This document shows, piece by piece, positions 1 to 12,201 of a DNA stretch of 64,000 bases (its first letter is position 1; each line of letters begins with the position of its first letter). The stretch is from the NCBI GenBank assembly GCA_016712885.1, contig JADJQF010000002.1, positions 434,001 to 498,000 on the forward strand, given 5' to 3'. Both the position numbers and the translations under genes were made by a program. The notes under the pieces were generated by a model. That model searched no databases and was not told where the DNA came from. It worked only from the letters and a program-made list of their open reading frames with translations. The DNA comes from Candidatus Flexicrinis proximus. Lineage in GTDB: Bacteria > Chloroflexota > Anaerolineae > Aggregatilineales > Phototrophicaceae.

Positions 1-2
1 CA

Positions 3-1001
<999 letters not shown>

Positions 1002-1049
1002 GAGTTAACCAACGTCAGTTGTGGTTTTCAGTTTTCGAAGGGCGCCTAG

Positions 1050-1221
1050 AGCGTGTAATGGACTTTCGATGGGGTTCTACCCCAAACCCCGGCTGGAATT
1101 TGTACTCCTGCACCTCCCACAGCGATATTGTGGCGTGAGCGCCACACAATCGCAGATGAGGGGTCGAGGGGCGCAAGTCCCTCGCGGAGGTGAGGAGGCG
1201 GCGCCTTCTCAAACTAAGTCC
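1050..1221 (-). repeat. Intergenic multi-hairpin repeat, copy 1 (longest, reverse orientation)
   Basis: Most complete copy of a family found about 12 times in the window. Read on the minus strand it contains hairpin 1 (AGGCGCCGCCT, 1191-1211), hairpin 2 (GAGGGACTTGCGCCCCTC), a TCTGCGAT box, hairpin 3 (GTGGCG/CGCCAC, about 1129-1147), the box GGGAGGTGCAGGAGT, then hairpin 4 (GGGGTT/AACCCC, 1071-1090). It fills most of the 304-bp gap 1002-1305; the remainder holds only the ribosome-binding site of the next gene. It is antisense to both flanking genes. Confidence 0.8.
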
Positions 1222-1305
1222 ATAACAGCCTCCAGGGAAACCGGGGCGCGACGCTCGAAGCAATAGCTGGCAACCGACGGCCGACCACTATAGAAGGAGA
1301 AGCAT

Positions 1306-3801
1306 ATGCGAACGATAAAGCTGCTGGTGTGGGTGATGGCCCTGGCGGTACTGGCTGTCACAGCGGGCGGTACGATTGCCCAGGACGCGACAGCGTCGGT
1401 GCGGTTCGTCCATGTGATACCGGCCGTTTCGGGGCTGGACGTATACATCAACGGCAACCTGAGCGCGGCCAACCTGGGTTACGGCGAAGCAACGGGTTAT
1501 ATCGACGCTCCGACCGGCGACTTGAGCGTGAGGGTGACGCTTTCGGGGGTCTCCAGCACGCTGTGGGAACAGGTGGTCGCGGCGGCACCGGAAAGCGCGC
1601 AGACGCTGATCGCGTCGGCAGCAGACCCGCTGGCCTTCGACGTGTACGAGGACTCGCTGGATGCGTCCGGGCTGACGACGACGCGTTTCAGCATCGTGCA
1701 TGCGGTCAATAACGGGCCGGCGGTGGATATCGTGGCCGAGGGCCAGACGATCGCGACGGCCCTGGCGTACGGCGGGTTCCTGAATACGATCGACGCGCCC
1801 GCGAACACCTACACGTTCACGGTCGTGCCGGAAGGCGGCAGCGTGGATGCCCCGGTGTTCCCGGCGACGGCTTTCGGGCTGGCCGGGCGCACGTCGCATA
1901 TGCTGGTGTTGTACGGGCCGGCCACCGCGCCGACCGCGATGCTGTTGAAAGCGCCGGTACGGGCAAGCGGCGATGGCGGTTTCGTGCGGGTGACGCACGG
2001 GGCTGAAGGCGCGCCGAACGTCGACGTGCTGGTCAACGGCGAACTGGTTGTGCCGGGACTGGCCTTTGGCGAGTCGACGGTTCATATCCCGGTGGAAGCC
2101 GGTTCCTACGAAACGACGCTGCGGGTGGCAGGCGGCGGTTCGGAAATCACGACGGCCACGGTAGACGTGACGAGTGGAAGCGCACAGACGCTGGCGGCGA
2201 TTGGCACGCTGGACGACCTGCGCGTCGAGTCGTTCGCTGATGCAGTCAGCGGCGTGACGGCGCGGTCGGCAGTTGCCAGCGTGATCAACGGGATTTCCGG
2301 TGCGACGATCACCCTGACCTCAAGCGATGGCCTGGCGCTGGCAACAGACCTGGGCTTCGGCACGGCGAGTTCAGCGGTGAGCTTCGAGCCCAGCCGCCAG
2401 AGCCTGACACTGACGATCAACGCCGGAGAGATCGCGTCGACGGTGGAAGTGCCGGCGACCTCGTTCTACGGCGGCACGTACTATAACCTGGTGGCGGTGC
2501 GCGACGGCGGGAACTTCAGCGTCGATGTCAACGCGACGAGCCTGGCCCTGGCGATCAACAGCGCGCCGGGCGGGAGCGCCGAGCTCGCGTCGCTGGAGCC
2601 GACCGCGGCGCCGACGACGGTGGAAGTGGCCGCACAGCCGACCACCGTGCCTGAGGGACAACCGACGCAGCAGGTGGTGATCGCGAACGCGCCCACGGCG
2701 CCGACGCTGCCGACCGCCCGCGTCGTACTCGACCCAGGTGCAAACCTGCAACTGCGCGAATATCCGCGTTCGGATGCGCGTTCGCTGGGCCTGGCGCCGA
2801 ACGGCACGGTGTTTAGCGTCAACGGGCGGGTCGGGGCGCCGATCGACATCCTGACCGGCGATGTGATCAAGCTGCCGGATGGGACGGATTTCGTCGATCC
2901 GGTCAGCCTGCTGCCCGACGAAAAGACCGACCTCGAACCGGCAGCGACGTGGATCAACGTCACGCTGGCGACGGCGGACGGCGAGGTGACGGCGTGGATC
3001 AATACGCTGTATGTGGACCTGCGCACGCCGCGCGGCGAACAACAGCGGCTACGCGACCTGCCGACGGTGCCGCAGAATCAACCCGGCTCGTCGCAGGGCA
3101 CCATCGTGGCTACCCCTGCCCCGCCGGAGAATTTCGCACGGGCGATCGTGTTCAACCTTGATCCGGGCGTGGGCCTGAATATCCGGCGCACCCCTGAGAC
3201 GACCGGCGAAGTCCTGGGCCGCGTACTCAGCGGCGGCTCGATGGAACTGGTCGGGTTTGGCGCGTCAGGCGATTGGGCATTCGTTGAATATCTGCCAGCC
3301 GAAGGCGGTTCGGTGCGCGGTTGGGCCGGAACGCTGTACCTCCAGTACGCTTTCCGCGGCCGGCCGGTCGATCTCGAAGAAATGACCGCGCTCGGGCTGC
3401 TGGAAGCGGTCGATGAAGCTACGCTGCGCGGCTCGGTCACGGCAGGCGCACCGCCGCTGATTCAGCCGACGGTGAACCCGCTGCGGAACGTCAACGTGGC
3501 GTTGGTGGTGGGACTGGACGCGGGCGTGAACCTGAACCTGCGCCGGACGCCGGACACCAACGCGGAAGTGCTGCTGCAAGTCCCGATGGGCGCGAGCATG
3601 CGCGTACTGAGCCGGAGCGGTTCGGAAGCGTGGCTCGAAGTCGAGTTTGACGGGACGACCGGATGGGTGGCGTCGTTGTATACGGTGCTGACGTTCAACG
3701 ACCGGCCGGTGAAACTGGTCGACATCCCGGTGAACGCGACATTCAGCGCGACGGCGACCCCGACACCGACCCCTGCTCCTACGGCAACGCCGGGCGCATA
3801 G
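1306..3801 (+). CDS. Secreted DUF4397 and triple SH3-domain protein
   Basis: Function unknown; predicted extracellular surface protein of 831 residues. An N-terminal signal peptide (residues about 1-25, cleaved near TIAQ-DA) precedes three to four DUF4397-type beta units, seen as repeated starts such as VRFVHVIP, FSIVHAV and FVRVTHGAEGAPNVDV (about 28-330). Three bacterial SH3-like units follow near 472, 614 and 732 (NLQLREYP, LNIRRTPET, LNLRRTPDT), a type often linked to cell-wall or ligand binding. It ends in a short TPTPTP tail. The ATG has an AGAAGGAG site 6-8 bases upstream. The next gene also encodes DUF4397 repeats, which suggests a shared surface role. Confidence 0.8.
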   Translation: MRTIKLLVWVMALAVLAVTAGGTIAQDATASVRFVHVIPAVSGLDVYINGNLSAANLGYGEATGYIDAPTGDLSVRVTLSGVSSTLWEQVVAAAPESAQTLIASAADPLAFDVYEDSLDASGLTTTRFSIVHAVNNGPAVDIVAEGQTIATALAYGGFLNTIDAPANTYTFTVVPEGGSVDAPVFPATAFGLAGRTSHMLVLYGPATAPTAMLLKAPVRASGDGGFVRVTHGAEGAPNVDVLVNGELVVPGLAFGESTVHIPVEAGSYETTLRVAGGGSEITTATVDVTSGSAQTLAAIGTLDDLRVESFADAVSGVTARSAVASVINGISGATITLTSSDGLALATDLGFGTASSAVSFEPSRQSLTLTINAGEIASTVEVPATSFYGGTYYNLVAVRDGGNFSVDVNATSLALAINSAPGGSAELASLEPTAAPTTVEVAAQPTTVPEGQPTQQVVIANAPTAPTLPTARVVLDPGANLQLREYPRSDARSLGLAPNGTVFSVNGRVGAPIDILTGDVIKLPDGTDFVDPVSLLPDEKTDLEPAATWINVTLATADGEVTAWINTLYVDLRTPRGEQQRLRDLPTVPQNQPGSSQGTIVATPAPPENFARAIVFNLDPGVGLNIRRTPETTGEVLGRVLSGGSMELVGFGASGDWAFVEYLPAEGGSVRGWAGTLYLQYAFRGRPVDLEEMTALGLLEAVDEATLRGSVTAGAPPLIQPTVNPLRNVNVALVVGLDAGVNLNLRRTPDTNAEVLLQVPMGASMRVLSRSGSEAWLEVEFDGTTGWVASLYTVLTFNDRPVKLVDIPVNATFSATATPTPTPAPTATPGA

Positions 3802-3820
3802 AGCGTGTAGCGTGTAATGC

Positions 3821-3885
3821 GCTCGGATTGTGGAGGCGCTGCCTCCACGCCTCCGCGAGGGACTTACGCCCCTCGACCCCGCAGT
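3821..3885 (+). repeat. Intergenic multi-hairpin repeat, copy 2
   Basis: Clean form of the first two hairpins: GTGGAGGC-gct-GCCTCCAC (3830-3848) and CGAGGG-acttacgc-CCCTCG (about 3856-3875). It is cut off after hairpin 2, where a rho-independent terminator begins. It lies in sense 20 bp after the upstream stop codon. Confidence 0.85.
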
Positions 3886-3893
3886 GACATTCG

Positions 3894-3928
3894 AAGCCCT
3901 GTCCGAGACCCGGACGGGGCTTTGTTTT
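3894..3928 (+). terminator. Rho-independent terminator
   Basis: A 12-bp stem AAGCCCTGTCCG / CGGACGGGGCTT (one G-T pair) with loop AGACC, followed by TTGTTTT. It ends the upstream DUF4397/SH3 gene. Confidence 0.85.
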
Positions 3929-4016
3929 GAGGATGCGCGGCGTGGAGCGTGACAGTTTTGCTCTGCGCTGGTATAGTCGCACAATTAAGCGAGTGTATGG
4001 TGTGAGGGGCGACCCG

Positions 4017-6107
4017 ATGCGGAAAGTAATCCTAAGGCTGGTGTTGGCAAGTGTCCTGGCGATCCTGGCGGCGTGCGAACCGATCGCGCCTGAACCGACG
4101 GCAACGCCGCTTCCGGTTGACACGCCGATCCCGACGGTCCGGCCCACGCGGGTGCCGGAGATCGTGCCGACGGCGTTTTTTGGCCGGGACGTGGAGCCAA
4201 CACGCAACACCGCCAGCATCAGACTGATTCACGCCGCGTCCGAGCAAGGGGCGCTGGACGTGTCGATCGATGGATCGCCGCTGGTCGGAAGCCTGGGCTT
4301 CGGGCTGGCGAGCGGCGTGACCACTATTGTACCTGGCGAGTATACGGTAACGGCAACCGCACGGGGGTCAGCAGCGGTGGCCGTGGAGGCGACCGTGACG
4401 CTGACGGCCGGGATGATCACCGATGTGGTGATCGCGCCGGGGCCGGATGGACTGCAGATGGTGGCGCTAAACGGGCCGGAACGGGCGGTTGACGCGGGAT
4501 TTTCGGTGGCGCGGGCGGTGAATGCGCTGACCGACATGAGCGAACTTTCGGTGGAGCTAAATTCGTCGAGCACCGGCGGACCGCTCGCGGCTGGCGGGGC
4601 AACCGAACTGCTGTCATTCGCCGAAGGCGACCTGAGCGCGGAATTCAAGAGCAACGGGACAACGCTGTATTCGGACACGGTGCGGCTGCGCGGCCTGACA
4701 AATATGGTGCTGGTGATCACCGGGCTGGCGGCGCGGCCGCAACTGCTGGTTTTCGAGTCGCCTACGCTGAGCCTGTATTCGCTGCGGGTGGTCAACATGA
4801 GCCCAGAGGCGCGAGAGATCGACGTGTTCTTCGATGACGCGCTGGTGGCGAGTAGCCTGGCGTATCTGGGTTCTACGGAACGGGCGGTGTATACGACGGC
4901 GAGCGCGCTGATGCATGTGTACGCCGCCAACGCGGACGTTCGGGTGTCGGCGCCGTACCTGGACGGGCAGCGGATCACGCCTGGTCCCGGCACGACGGTA
5001 ACGCTGGCGATTTACGGGCCGGTGTCAGCGCTGCGGGCGATGTGGATCGAGGAAGACAACTCCCCGGTGCCGGTCGGACAGTCACGGGTGGTCTTCGCGC
5101 ATGCCATGAGCGGGGTGCAATCGCTGCGGGTGGGCGTCAACAGCACCGACCTGGAGGATATACGCGCGTTCGGGTACGGCGAGACGAGCCAGCCGGTACT
5201 GTTCGATGCTGGCGATACGCGGGTATTCCTGCGCGATGCGAGCCGTGACGGCTCGATCGTGGAGATGCGCGAGGCGCTAAGGATCGAGGCGGGACAGAGT
5301 ATTCTGTATTTTGTAGTAGGGACGGACGAGAGCGCGCCGCCGCCGACACTCACCGAGACGGTGGTGATCGACGAGGCGCTGAACGTGCAGCCGCTGGAAA
5401 CGCCGGAGGGCGTGTTCAGGGTGCGCTACGTGAACGCCATCGTCTCGCAGCCGACGATCGACGTCTTCCAAGAAGGAGCGAAGGTGGTCAGCGGACTCCG
5501 TTATACCGCGGCCAGCCCGCTAGGCGAGCTGCCCAGCAGCGCGCTGCATGTGGTTGCGTCGATCAGCGACAGTATCGCGACGCTGGTAGACCAACGGTTC
5601 AGCCTGAACACGCCAGGCGACTATACGGTATATATCTACGGGACGCCAGAGAACGGAATCAACGCGACGGTGATCGCGGACGAACGGTCTACGACGGGCG
5701 ACGGCGTGGGTTCAGCGCGACTGGTGAACCTGACGCAAGACCCGTTCGCGGTGTTCGGGCTGGCGGTGGTGCCGATCAGCGTAGCGAATGTGGGACGATC
5801 GACAGCGCCGACAGCAATCCCGACGGCAACTGCAGAAGGCGGGTCGAGCGTCGACATCGGACGACCTCGGCTGCCAGCGGGCGCGGGATTGCCGATCCGC
5901 GATGTCGGGCCGGGCAAAGCGTCACGAATTTCGGCGGTCGCGTCGAATGCGCTGGTATACGTGGTCACGTCGGAGCAGGAGATTGTGGCGAGCCTGCCGG
6001 CGGTGGCATTCGCGCCGGGGACGCACACGGACATTGTGGTGTACGAGTACCGGACGGCCACAGACGTGAGCGCAATCCTATTCCCATTGGTCTATTTACC
6101 GCCTTAA
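4017..6107 (+). CDS. DUF4397-repeat lipoprotein
   Basis: Predicted membrane-anchored lipoprotein of 696 residues, function unknown. The start at ATG 4017 is chosen because it gives a lipoprotein signal with lipobox L-A-A-C at Cys20; the reading frame extends upstream from a TTG at 3927 with no such signal. At least four DUF4397-like units are visible (SIRLIHAASEQGALDVSIDG, YSLRVVNMSPEAREIDVFFD, RVVFAHAMSG, VFRVRYVNAI), the last followed by less conserved beta-rich sequence. It lacks SH3 domains, unlike its neighbour at 1306. A terminator and a repeat separate the two, so each has its own transcript. Confidence 0.75.
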   Translation: MRKVILRLVLASVLAILAACEPIAPEPTATPLPVDTPIPTVRPTRVPEIVPTAFFGRDVEPTRNTASIRLIHAASEQGALDVSIDGSPLVGSLGFGLASGVTTIVPGEYTVTATARGSAAVAVEATVTLTAGMITDVVIAPGPDGLQMVALNGPERAVDAGFSVARAVNALTDMSELSVELNSSSTGGPLAAGGATELLSFAEGDLSAEFKSNGTTLYSDTVRLRGLTNMVLVITGLAARPQLLVFESPTLSLYSLRVVNMSPEAREIDVFFDDALVASSLAYLGSTERAVYTTASALMHVYAANADVRVSAPYLDGQRITPGPGTTVTLAIYGPVSALRAMWIEEDNSPVPVGQSRVVFAHAMSGVQSLRVGVNSTDLEDIRAFGYGETSQPVLFDAGDTRVFLRDASRDGSIVEMREALRIEAGQSILYFVVGTDESAPPPTLTETVVIDEALNVQPLETPEGVFRVRYVNAIVSQPTIDVFQEGAKVVSGLRYTAASPLGELPSSALHVVASISDSIATLVDQRFSLNTPGDYTVYIYGTPENGINATVIADERSTTGDGVGSARLVNLTQDPFAVFGLAVVPISVANVGRSTAPTAIPTATAEGGSSVDIGRPRLPAGAGLPIRDVGPGKASRISAVASNALVYVVTSEQEIVASLPAVAFAPGTHTDIVVYEYRTATDVSAILFPLVYLPP

Positions 6108-6110
6108 GCC

Positions 6111-6138
6111 TAGACCGTCCACCAACTGCCGTTATAAT
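6111..6138 (+). promoter_or_regulatory. Promoter of the rmd-gmd genes
   Basis: TAGACC (6111-6116), 16-bp spacer, perfect -10 TATAAT (6133-6138), 35 bp before the GTG start of rmd. Confidence 0.6.
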
Positions 6139-6173
6139 CCGTCCGGTATCGGCGTCACACATCAGGCGGCAAC

Positions 6174-8181
<2,008 letters not shown>

Positions 8182-8189
8182 GAGGGTGT

Positions 8190-8295
8190 TGAGAAGCGTG
8201 CAGAGGCTTCGCCTCCGCACCTCCACCAGAGGACTTGCGCCCTCTGGACTCCCTAAACTCCAGGAAGTTGCAGGAGCGCATACTTCTGCCGAAGT
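8190..8295 (+). repeat. Intergenic multi-hairpin repeat, copy 3
   Basis: Hairpin 1 variant GCAGAGGC-ttc-GCCTCCGC (8200-8218). Hairpin 2 is CCAGAGG/CCTCTGG (8226-8232 with 8241-8247), base-changed on both arms relative to copy 2. A GTTGCAGGAGC box follows near 8268. Confidence 0.8.
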
Positions 8296-8322
8296 GTGCT
8301 GCACATAGATTGAAGCGAACAG

Positions 8323-9111
8323 ATGAGCCTGATCGATACGCACGTCCACCTGAATTTCGACGCATATGACCCCGACCGCGCGGAGATTGTGGCGCGCGCC
8401 CAGGCGGCAGGGGTGACGCGGTTCATCAACCCGGGGGTCGATATCGAGTCGAGTCAGGCCGGGGTCGGGCTGGCGACAGCGTATCCGGGCGTGGTGTATG
8501 CGGCGGTCGGATTTCATCCGAACGACACGGAAGCGTATGAGGCGCACGGGCTGGATGAAATCCGCAGACTGGCCGCGCAGCCCGGCGTGGTGAGCATCGG
8601 CGAGATCGGCCTCGACTACTACTGGAACAAAAGCCCGAAGGAGAACCAGCGCCGGGCATTCGAGGCGCAACTGGAAATGGCGGCGGAGTTCGGGCTGCCT
8701 GTGATTATCCACAACCGCGAGTCGAGCGAGGATGTGGTGGCGATTCTAGAGGCGTGGGCAGCGGGGCTATCGGGGCGGCTGCGCGAGCATCCGGGGGTGC
8801 TGCACTCGGTCTCCGCGCCGCCGGAACTGGCCGAGCGGGCGCTGAAGGCCGGGTTCTATCTGGGGTTCACCGGACCGATCACGTACAAGAATGCCGATCA
8901 GACGCGGCGAATCGCCGGGACGACGCCGATTGACCGGATTCTGGTCGAGACGGACGGGCCGTTCCTGACGCCGATTCCGCACCGCGGCAAGCGCAACGAG
9001 CCGGCGTATATCCCGCTGATTATCGAGCGGTTGGCGGCGATCAAGCAGATTTCGGTCGAGGAGATGGGCGCCGCGACGACAGCGAGCGCCGAGCGGCTGT
9101 TCGCCCTGTAA
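8323..9111 (+). CDS. tatD: TatD-family metal-dependent hydrolase (DNase)
   Basis: TIM-barrel metal-dependent deoxyribonuclease family, 262 residues, normal length. The first metal motif D-T-H-V-H-L is at residues 5-10, GEIGLDYYW at about 92-100, PVIIHNRES near 127, and the closing RILVETDGPFL near 205-215. The usual GVLHCFSG motif is GVLHSVSAPP here, an unusual local change near the third metal ligand. Flanked on both sides by repeat copies and convergent with znuB, so it is likely monocistronic. Confidence 0.88.
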   Translation: MSLIDTHVHLNFDAYDPDRAEIVARAQAAGVTRFINPGVDIESSQAGVGLATAYPGVVYAAVGFHPNDTEAYEAHGLDEIRRLAAQPGVVSIGEIGLDYYWNKSPKENQRRAFEAQLEMAAEFGLPVIIHNRESSEDVVAILEAWAAGLSGRLREHPGVLHSVSAPPELAERALKAGFYLGFTGPITYKNADQTRRIAGTTPIDRILVETDGPFLTPIPHRGKRNEPAYIPLIIERLAAIKQISVEEMGAATTASAERLFAL

Positions 9112-9114
9112 TGG

Positions 9115-9195
9115 GCTGTTTGAGAAGGGCGCAGAGGCTTCTGCCTCTACACCGCTAGCGGAGGACTTACACCCTCTGGACACCCTGACCTGCGT
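9115..9195 (+). repeat. Intergenic multi-hairpin repeat, copy 4
   Basis: Hairpin 1 AGAGGC-ttct-GCCTCT (9133-9148), then a hairpin 2 region GGAGGACTTACACCCTCTGG in which the stem is imperfect. It lies between the convergent tatD and znuB genes. Confidence 0.7.
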
Positions 9196-9197
9196 TT

Positions 9198-10046
9198 TCA
9201 GCGCGCCGGCGTCCGCAGGCGGAGATAGAGGCGCGAGGCGGTAAAGACCAACGCGAAGACAGCGGTCATGGTGAGGACGATCGACGGACCGGCGGCGATG
9301 TCGAGATAGTAGGAGAGCAAGAGGCCGACTACCCCACCCAGCGCACCGAGCCCGGCGGAAATCAGCATCATGTGATGAAGGCGTTTGGCGAGGATCTGAG
9401 CGGTTGCGGCCGGGACGATGAGCATGGCGAGCATCAGGGCGATGCCAACCACGCGCAGGCTGGCAATGATGGTGACGGCGATAAAGGCCAGCAGGATTAG
9501 GCGCAGTGTCTCGGCTGGGAGCCGGAGCGAACGCGCGAGATTCAGGTCGAAGCTGATGATCTGGAGTTCCTTGTAGAAGAAGAGCGTCCCGCCGAGGACC
9601 AACACGCCACAGACCGCCATAATGAGCAGGTCTTCGCCCTGAATGCCGAGGACGTTGCCGAAGAGGATGTGGACGAGGTCACGGCCATAAGCACGGGCAT
9701 CATGGCTGATGATGGCGATGCCGAGGGCGTACATGGCGACAAAGACAATGCCGATGGCAGTGTCTTCCTTCAAGCGCTCACCGCGCGTGAGCCAGCCGAT
9801 TCCCAGCGCCGAGATGATGCCGGCAATCAGACCGCCGAAAAACAGGTTCGCGCCCGAGGCGCCGCCGGTAGCGATGTAGCTGATGGCGACGCCAGGCAGG
9901 ATGCTGTGGCTGAGGGCATCGCCGAAAAACGACATGCCGCGAATCACGACATAACAGCCGACGACACCACTGATGATGCCGACCATCACTACGGCGACCA
10001 GCGCACGCTGCATAAATTCATACTGGAGAGGCTCAAGGAAAGGCAC
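9198..10046 (-). CDS. znuB: Zinc ABC transporter permease
   Basis: Integral inner-membrane subunit of a cluster-9 metal importer, 282 residues with about eight hydrophobic helices. Family marks include GDALSHSILPGVA near residue 43 and the RVVGIALMLAMLIVPAATA segment near 205. The start is GTG at 10046, with AAGGAG 5 bases upstream on the minus strand. It follows znuC after a 33-bp gap, so it is the third gene of znuA-znuC-znuB. The metal is inferred from the partner ZnuA. Confidence 0.9.
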   Translation of the reverse strand: MPFLEPLQYEFMQRALVAVVMVGIISGVVGCYVVIRGMSFFGDALSHSILPGVAISYIATGGASGANLFFGGLIAGIISALGIGWLTRGERLKEDTAIGIVFVAMYALGIAIISHDARAYGRDLVHILFGNVLGIQGEDLLIMAVCGVLVLGGTLFFYKELQIISFDLNLARSLRLPAETLRLILLAFIAVTIIASLRVVGIALMLAMLIVPAATAQILAKRLHHMMLISAGLGALGGVVGLLLSYYLDIAAGPSIVLTMTAVFALVFTASRLYLRLRTPAR

Positions 10047-10079
10047 TGCTACTCCTTAGGGAGGCGGGTATGGCGGGAC

Positions 10080-10868
10080 TCAGTGTTCGTCCAGGGCGAC
10101 GAGTATGCGCTCCCCGTCACGGAGGAAGCTGACGCGGGAGCCGTAGGCCGCCTTGAGGTTGTCTGGCGTGTAGACATCGTCGGGCCGGCCGTAGGCGATG
10201 AGTTTGCGTTTGATGAGCATCATCTTGTCGAACTGGGTGGTGGCCAGGTCCATGTCATGGGTGGCGACGAGGACGGTCACGCCATCCTGACGGAGCCGGT
10301 CGAGGGTATCGAGGATTTCCTCGGTGGCGGTGACGTCGACGCCGTTGAACGGCTCGTCGAGGAGCAGGACATCGGCGGCCTGTGTCAGGGCACGGGCGAT
10401 GAATACGCGCTGTTTCTGGCCGCCGCTGAGGCGACCGATGCGGCGATTGATGTACTTGAGCATACCGACCTGGTCAAGGGCGTGCTGGACGGCCTTCCAG
10501 TCGGCGGCGGAGGGCCACCTGAACCAGCCGATCTGGCGGGCGCGTCCCATCATGACGACATCACCGACTGAGGCCGGAAAGTTCCAATCGACGGCGTTCT
10601 GCTGCGGGACGTAGCCGATCAGGTCGTGACTGTCGCTGCAGTCGCGGCCGCCCTGGGAAATCTCGCCGCTGGTGAAGGGGATGACGCCAGCGATAGCCTT
10701 GAACAGGGTGCTTTTGCCGGCGCCATTGGGGCCGACCACCGCAACGCGTTCACCCGGATAGACGTCGAAATTGATTTCGCTGACGGCGCGTTTGTCGTCG
10801 GGATAGCCGGCGGCCAGGTCGACGACGCAGAGCGATGGGAGACGTTCGTGATGGTGATGCGAAGCCAC
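10080..10868 (-). CDS. znuC: Zinc ABC transporter ATP-binding protein
   Basis: Cytoplasmic ATPase of the same importer, 262 residues. Walker A GPNGAGKST, Q-loop in YVPQQNAVDW, signature LSGGQKQRVFIARAL, Walker B VLLLDEPF and switch His in THDMDL are all present. The start is GTG 10868 because AGGAGG lies 6 bases upstream; the longer open frame to 10994 reads through the repeat at 10910-11035 and is not protein-like. The N-terminus carries S-H-H-H-H-E, which could bind metal. Confidence 0.93.
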   Translation of the reverse strand: MASHHHHERLPSLCVVDLAAGYPDDKRAVSEINFDVYPGERVAVVGPNGAGKSTLFKAIAGVIPFTSGEISQGGRDCSDSHDLIGYVPQQNAVDWNFPASVGDVVMMGRARQIGWFRWPSAADWKAVQHALDQVGMLKYINRRIGRLSGGQKQRVFIARALTQAADVLLLDEPFNGVDVTATEEILDTLDRLRQDGVTVLVATHDMDLATTQFDKMMLIKRKLIAYGRPDDVYTPDNLKAAYGSRVSFLRDGERILVALDEH

Positions 10869-10909
10869 AGAACCTCCTGCAGGGATAGACGCCAGCGGCT
10901 GGACTGCAT

Positions 10910-11035
10910 GTTGTGGGTGGAGGCGCTGCCTCCACGCCCCCGCCGGAGGGCTTACACCCTCCGGACCTCCCTCAATTTGCTTTTGAGGCCACATACAGCC
11001 TCAAAAGCAGGCTAGAGGTGCAGAGTGCAAACTTC
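10910..11035 (+). repeat. Intergenic multi-hairpin repeat, copy 5 (inside the znu operon)
   Basis: Three perfect hairpins: GTGGAGGC/GCCTCCAC (10917-10935), CCGGAGGG-cttaca-CCCTCCGG (10943-10964) and GCTTTTGAGGC-N8-GCCTCAAAAGC (10979-11008), followed by a GAGGTGCAGAGT box. It fills the znuA-znuC gap and is antisense to the operon. Confidence 0.85.
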
Positions 11036-11054
11036 TGCGAAAACGCATAGCTCT

Positions 11055-12188
11055 CTAGCGCGAGAGTGCCGCCGCGATTGTGGTGAAATTATACGTGATG
11101 TAGTCGAGATAAGTAGACGCTTCGCCGTCCTCGGCGCTGAGCGAGTCGGTATACAGGGTGAAGATCTGCGCGCCGGACTCCGAAGCTACCTGCTCGGCGA
11201 CGCGAGAGGACAAGGTGCTTTCGGAGAAGATGGCGCGGATGCCGGTGGTCTGGACGAGGTCAATCAGGGCGGCGAGATCCTGGGCGGACGGTTCGGCCAT
11301 CGCCGAGCCGCCAGGGAGAACGAAGCCGACCATTTCGAAGCCGTAGGCCGCAGCAAAGTAGCCGAGGGTTTCGTGATTGCTAAGGAGGGTGCGGTCTTCG
11401 GCAGGAATGGCCGTGATGAGAGGATCGAGTTCGAGGCGGAGCAGGTCGTCGATGGCGTAGAGGTATTCCTCTTCGTTGGCCGCGTAAAGATCGGCATTGG
11501 CCGGGTCGGCGGCAGAAAGAACGTCACGGATATAGAGCGTCCAGTAGTAGACACTGCGGGGATTGGACCAGACGTGCGGGTCGCAGGTGCCGTGGACTTC
11601 GTCGTCAGCTTCGGCGTCCTGAGCATGGCCGAGGCAGCCGGCCTGAAAGAGCGGACCGAGGGTCGCGGGATCGGCTGCTGCCGCGGAGGGAAAACCCATG
11701 CCGGATTTGAGGGCGTCGAGTTCGGCGATATAGACGTCATAGCCGGCGCACAAGGCGGCGAGGTCGAGGCCGAGCGGGCCGACGGACGCGGATTGAGTGA
11801 CTGGAATGGCCTCTTCAGCAGCGTGCGCATCGACTTCCCCGTAAGCGCGCACCGGCACGCAAGCTGAGGCCTCAATGATCAGCGCACCGGAAGCAGAGGT
11901 CGTGATGGTCTGGAGAAGGGTTTCTTCAAACCCTGCGCCGGCAAGGATGACGATGTCGGCTTGTTCAAGAGCGGCGATGTCGCGGGCAGATGGCTCGAAG
12001 CCGTGCGGATCGGCGCCACGCGGGATAAGGCTAGAGACATCTGCGGCGTCGAGGGTGATATTTTGGACCACGTCGGCGAGGATGCTAAAGCTGGCGACAA
12101 TCCTGAGGCGCACTGGCTGAGCAGCGACCGCGCCTGTTAGGATGAAAGCGGCTGCGATCAAGGCGGCAAACCGAGAGACCTTAAGCAT
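11055..12188 (-). CDS. znuA: Zinc ABC transporter substrate-binding protein
   Basis: Extracytoplasmic metal-binding receptor, 377 residues with a signal peptide (cleavage near AVAAQ). Expected ligands are visible: His in ADPHGFEPS (about residue 61), His in CDPHVWSNP, His in SNHETLGYF and Asp near the C-terminus (LYTDSL). A His at the third position, rather than the Glu of manganese receptors, favours zinc. An acidic, His-containing insert (GHAQDAEADDEVHG) resembles the zinc-binding loop of ZnuA proteins. First gene of the operon, under a promoter/operator at 12202-12255. Confidence 0.9.
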   Translation of the reverse strand: MLKVSRFAALIAAAFILTGAVAAQPVRLRIVASFSILADVVQNITLDAADVSSLIPRGADPHGFEPSARDIAALEQADIVILAGAGFEETLLQTITTSASGALIIEASACVPVRAYGEVDAHAAEEAIPVTQSASVGPLGLDLAALCAGYDVYIAELDALKSGMGFPSAAAADPATLGPLFQAGCLGHAQDAEADDEVHGTCDPHVWSNPRSVYYWTLYIRDVLSAADPANADLYAANEEEYLYAIDDLLRLELDPLITAIPAEDRTLLSNHETLGYFAAAYGFEMVGFVLPGGSAMAEPSAQDLAALIDLVQTTGIRAIFSESTLSSRVAEQVASESGAQIFTLYTDSLSAEDGEASTYLDYITYNFTTIAAALSR

Positions 12189-12201
12189 CGTATTTTCCTG
12201 T

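Noticed and set aside
10869..10994. Longer N-terminus for ZnuC
   Set aside because: This frame translates the hairpin repeat; a GTG with AGGAGG at the right distance lies at 10868.
11025..11867. 280-residue open frame opposite znuA
   Set aside because: A shadow of znuA, with no ribosome-binding site or family resemblance.
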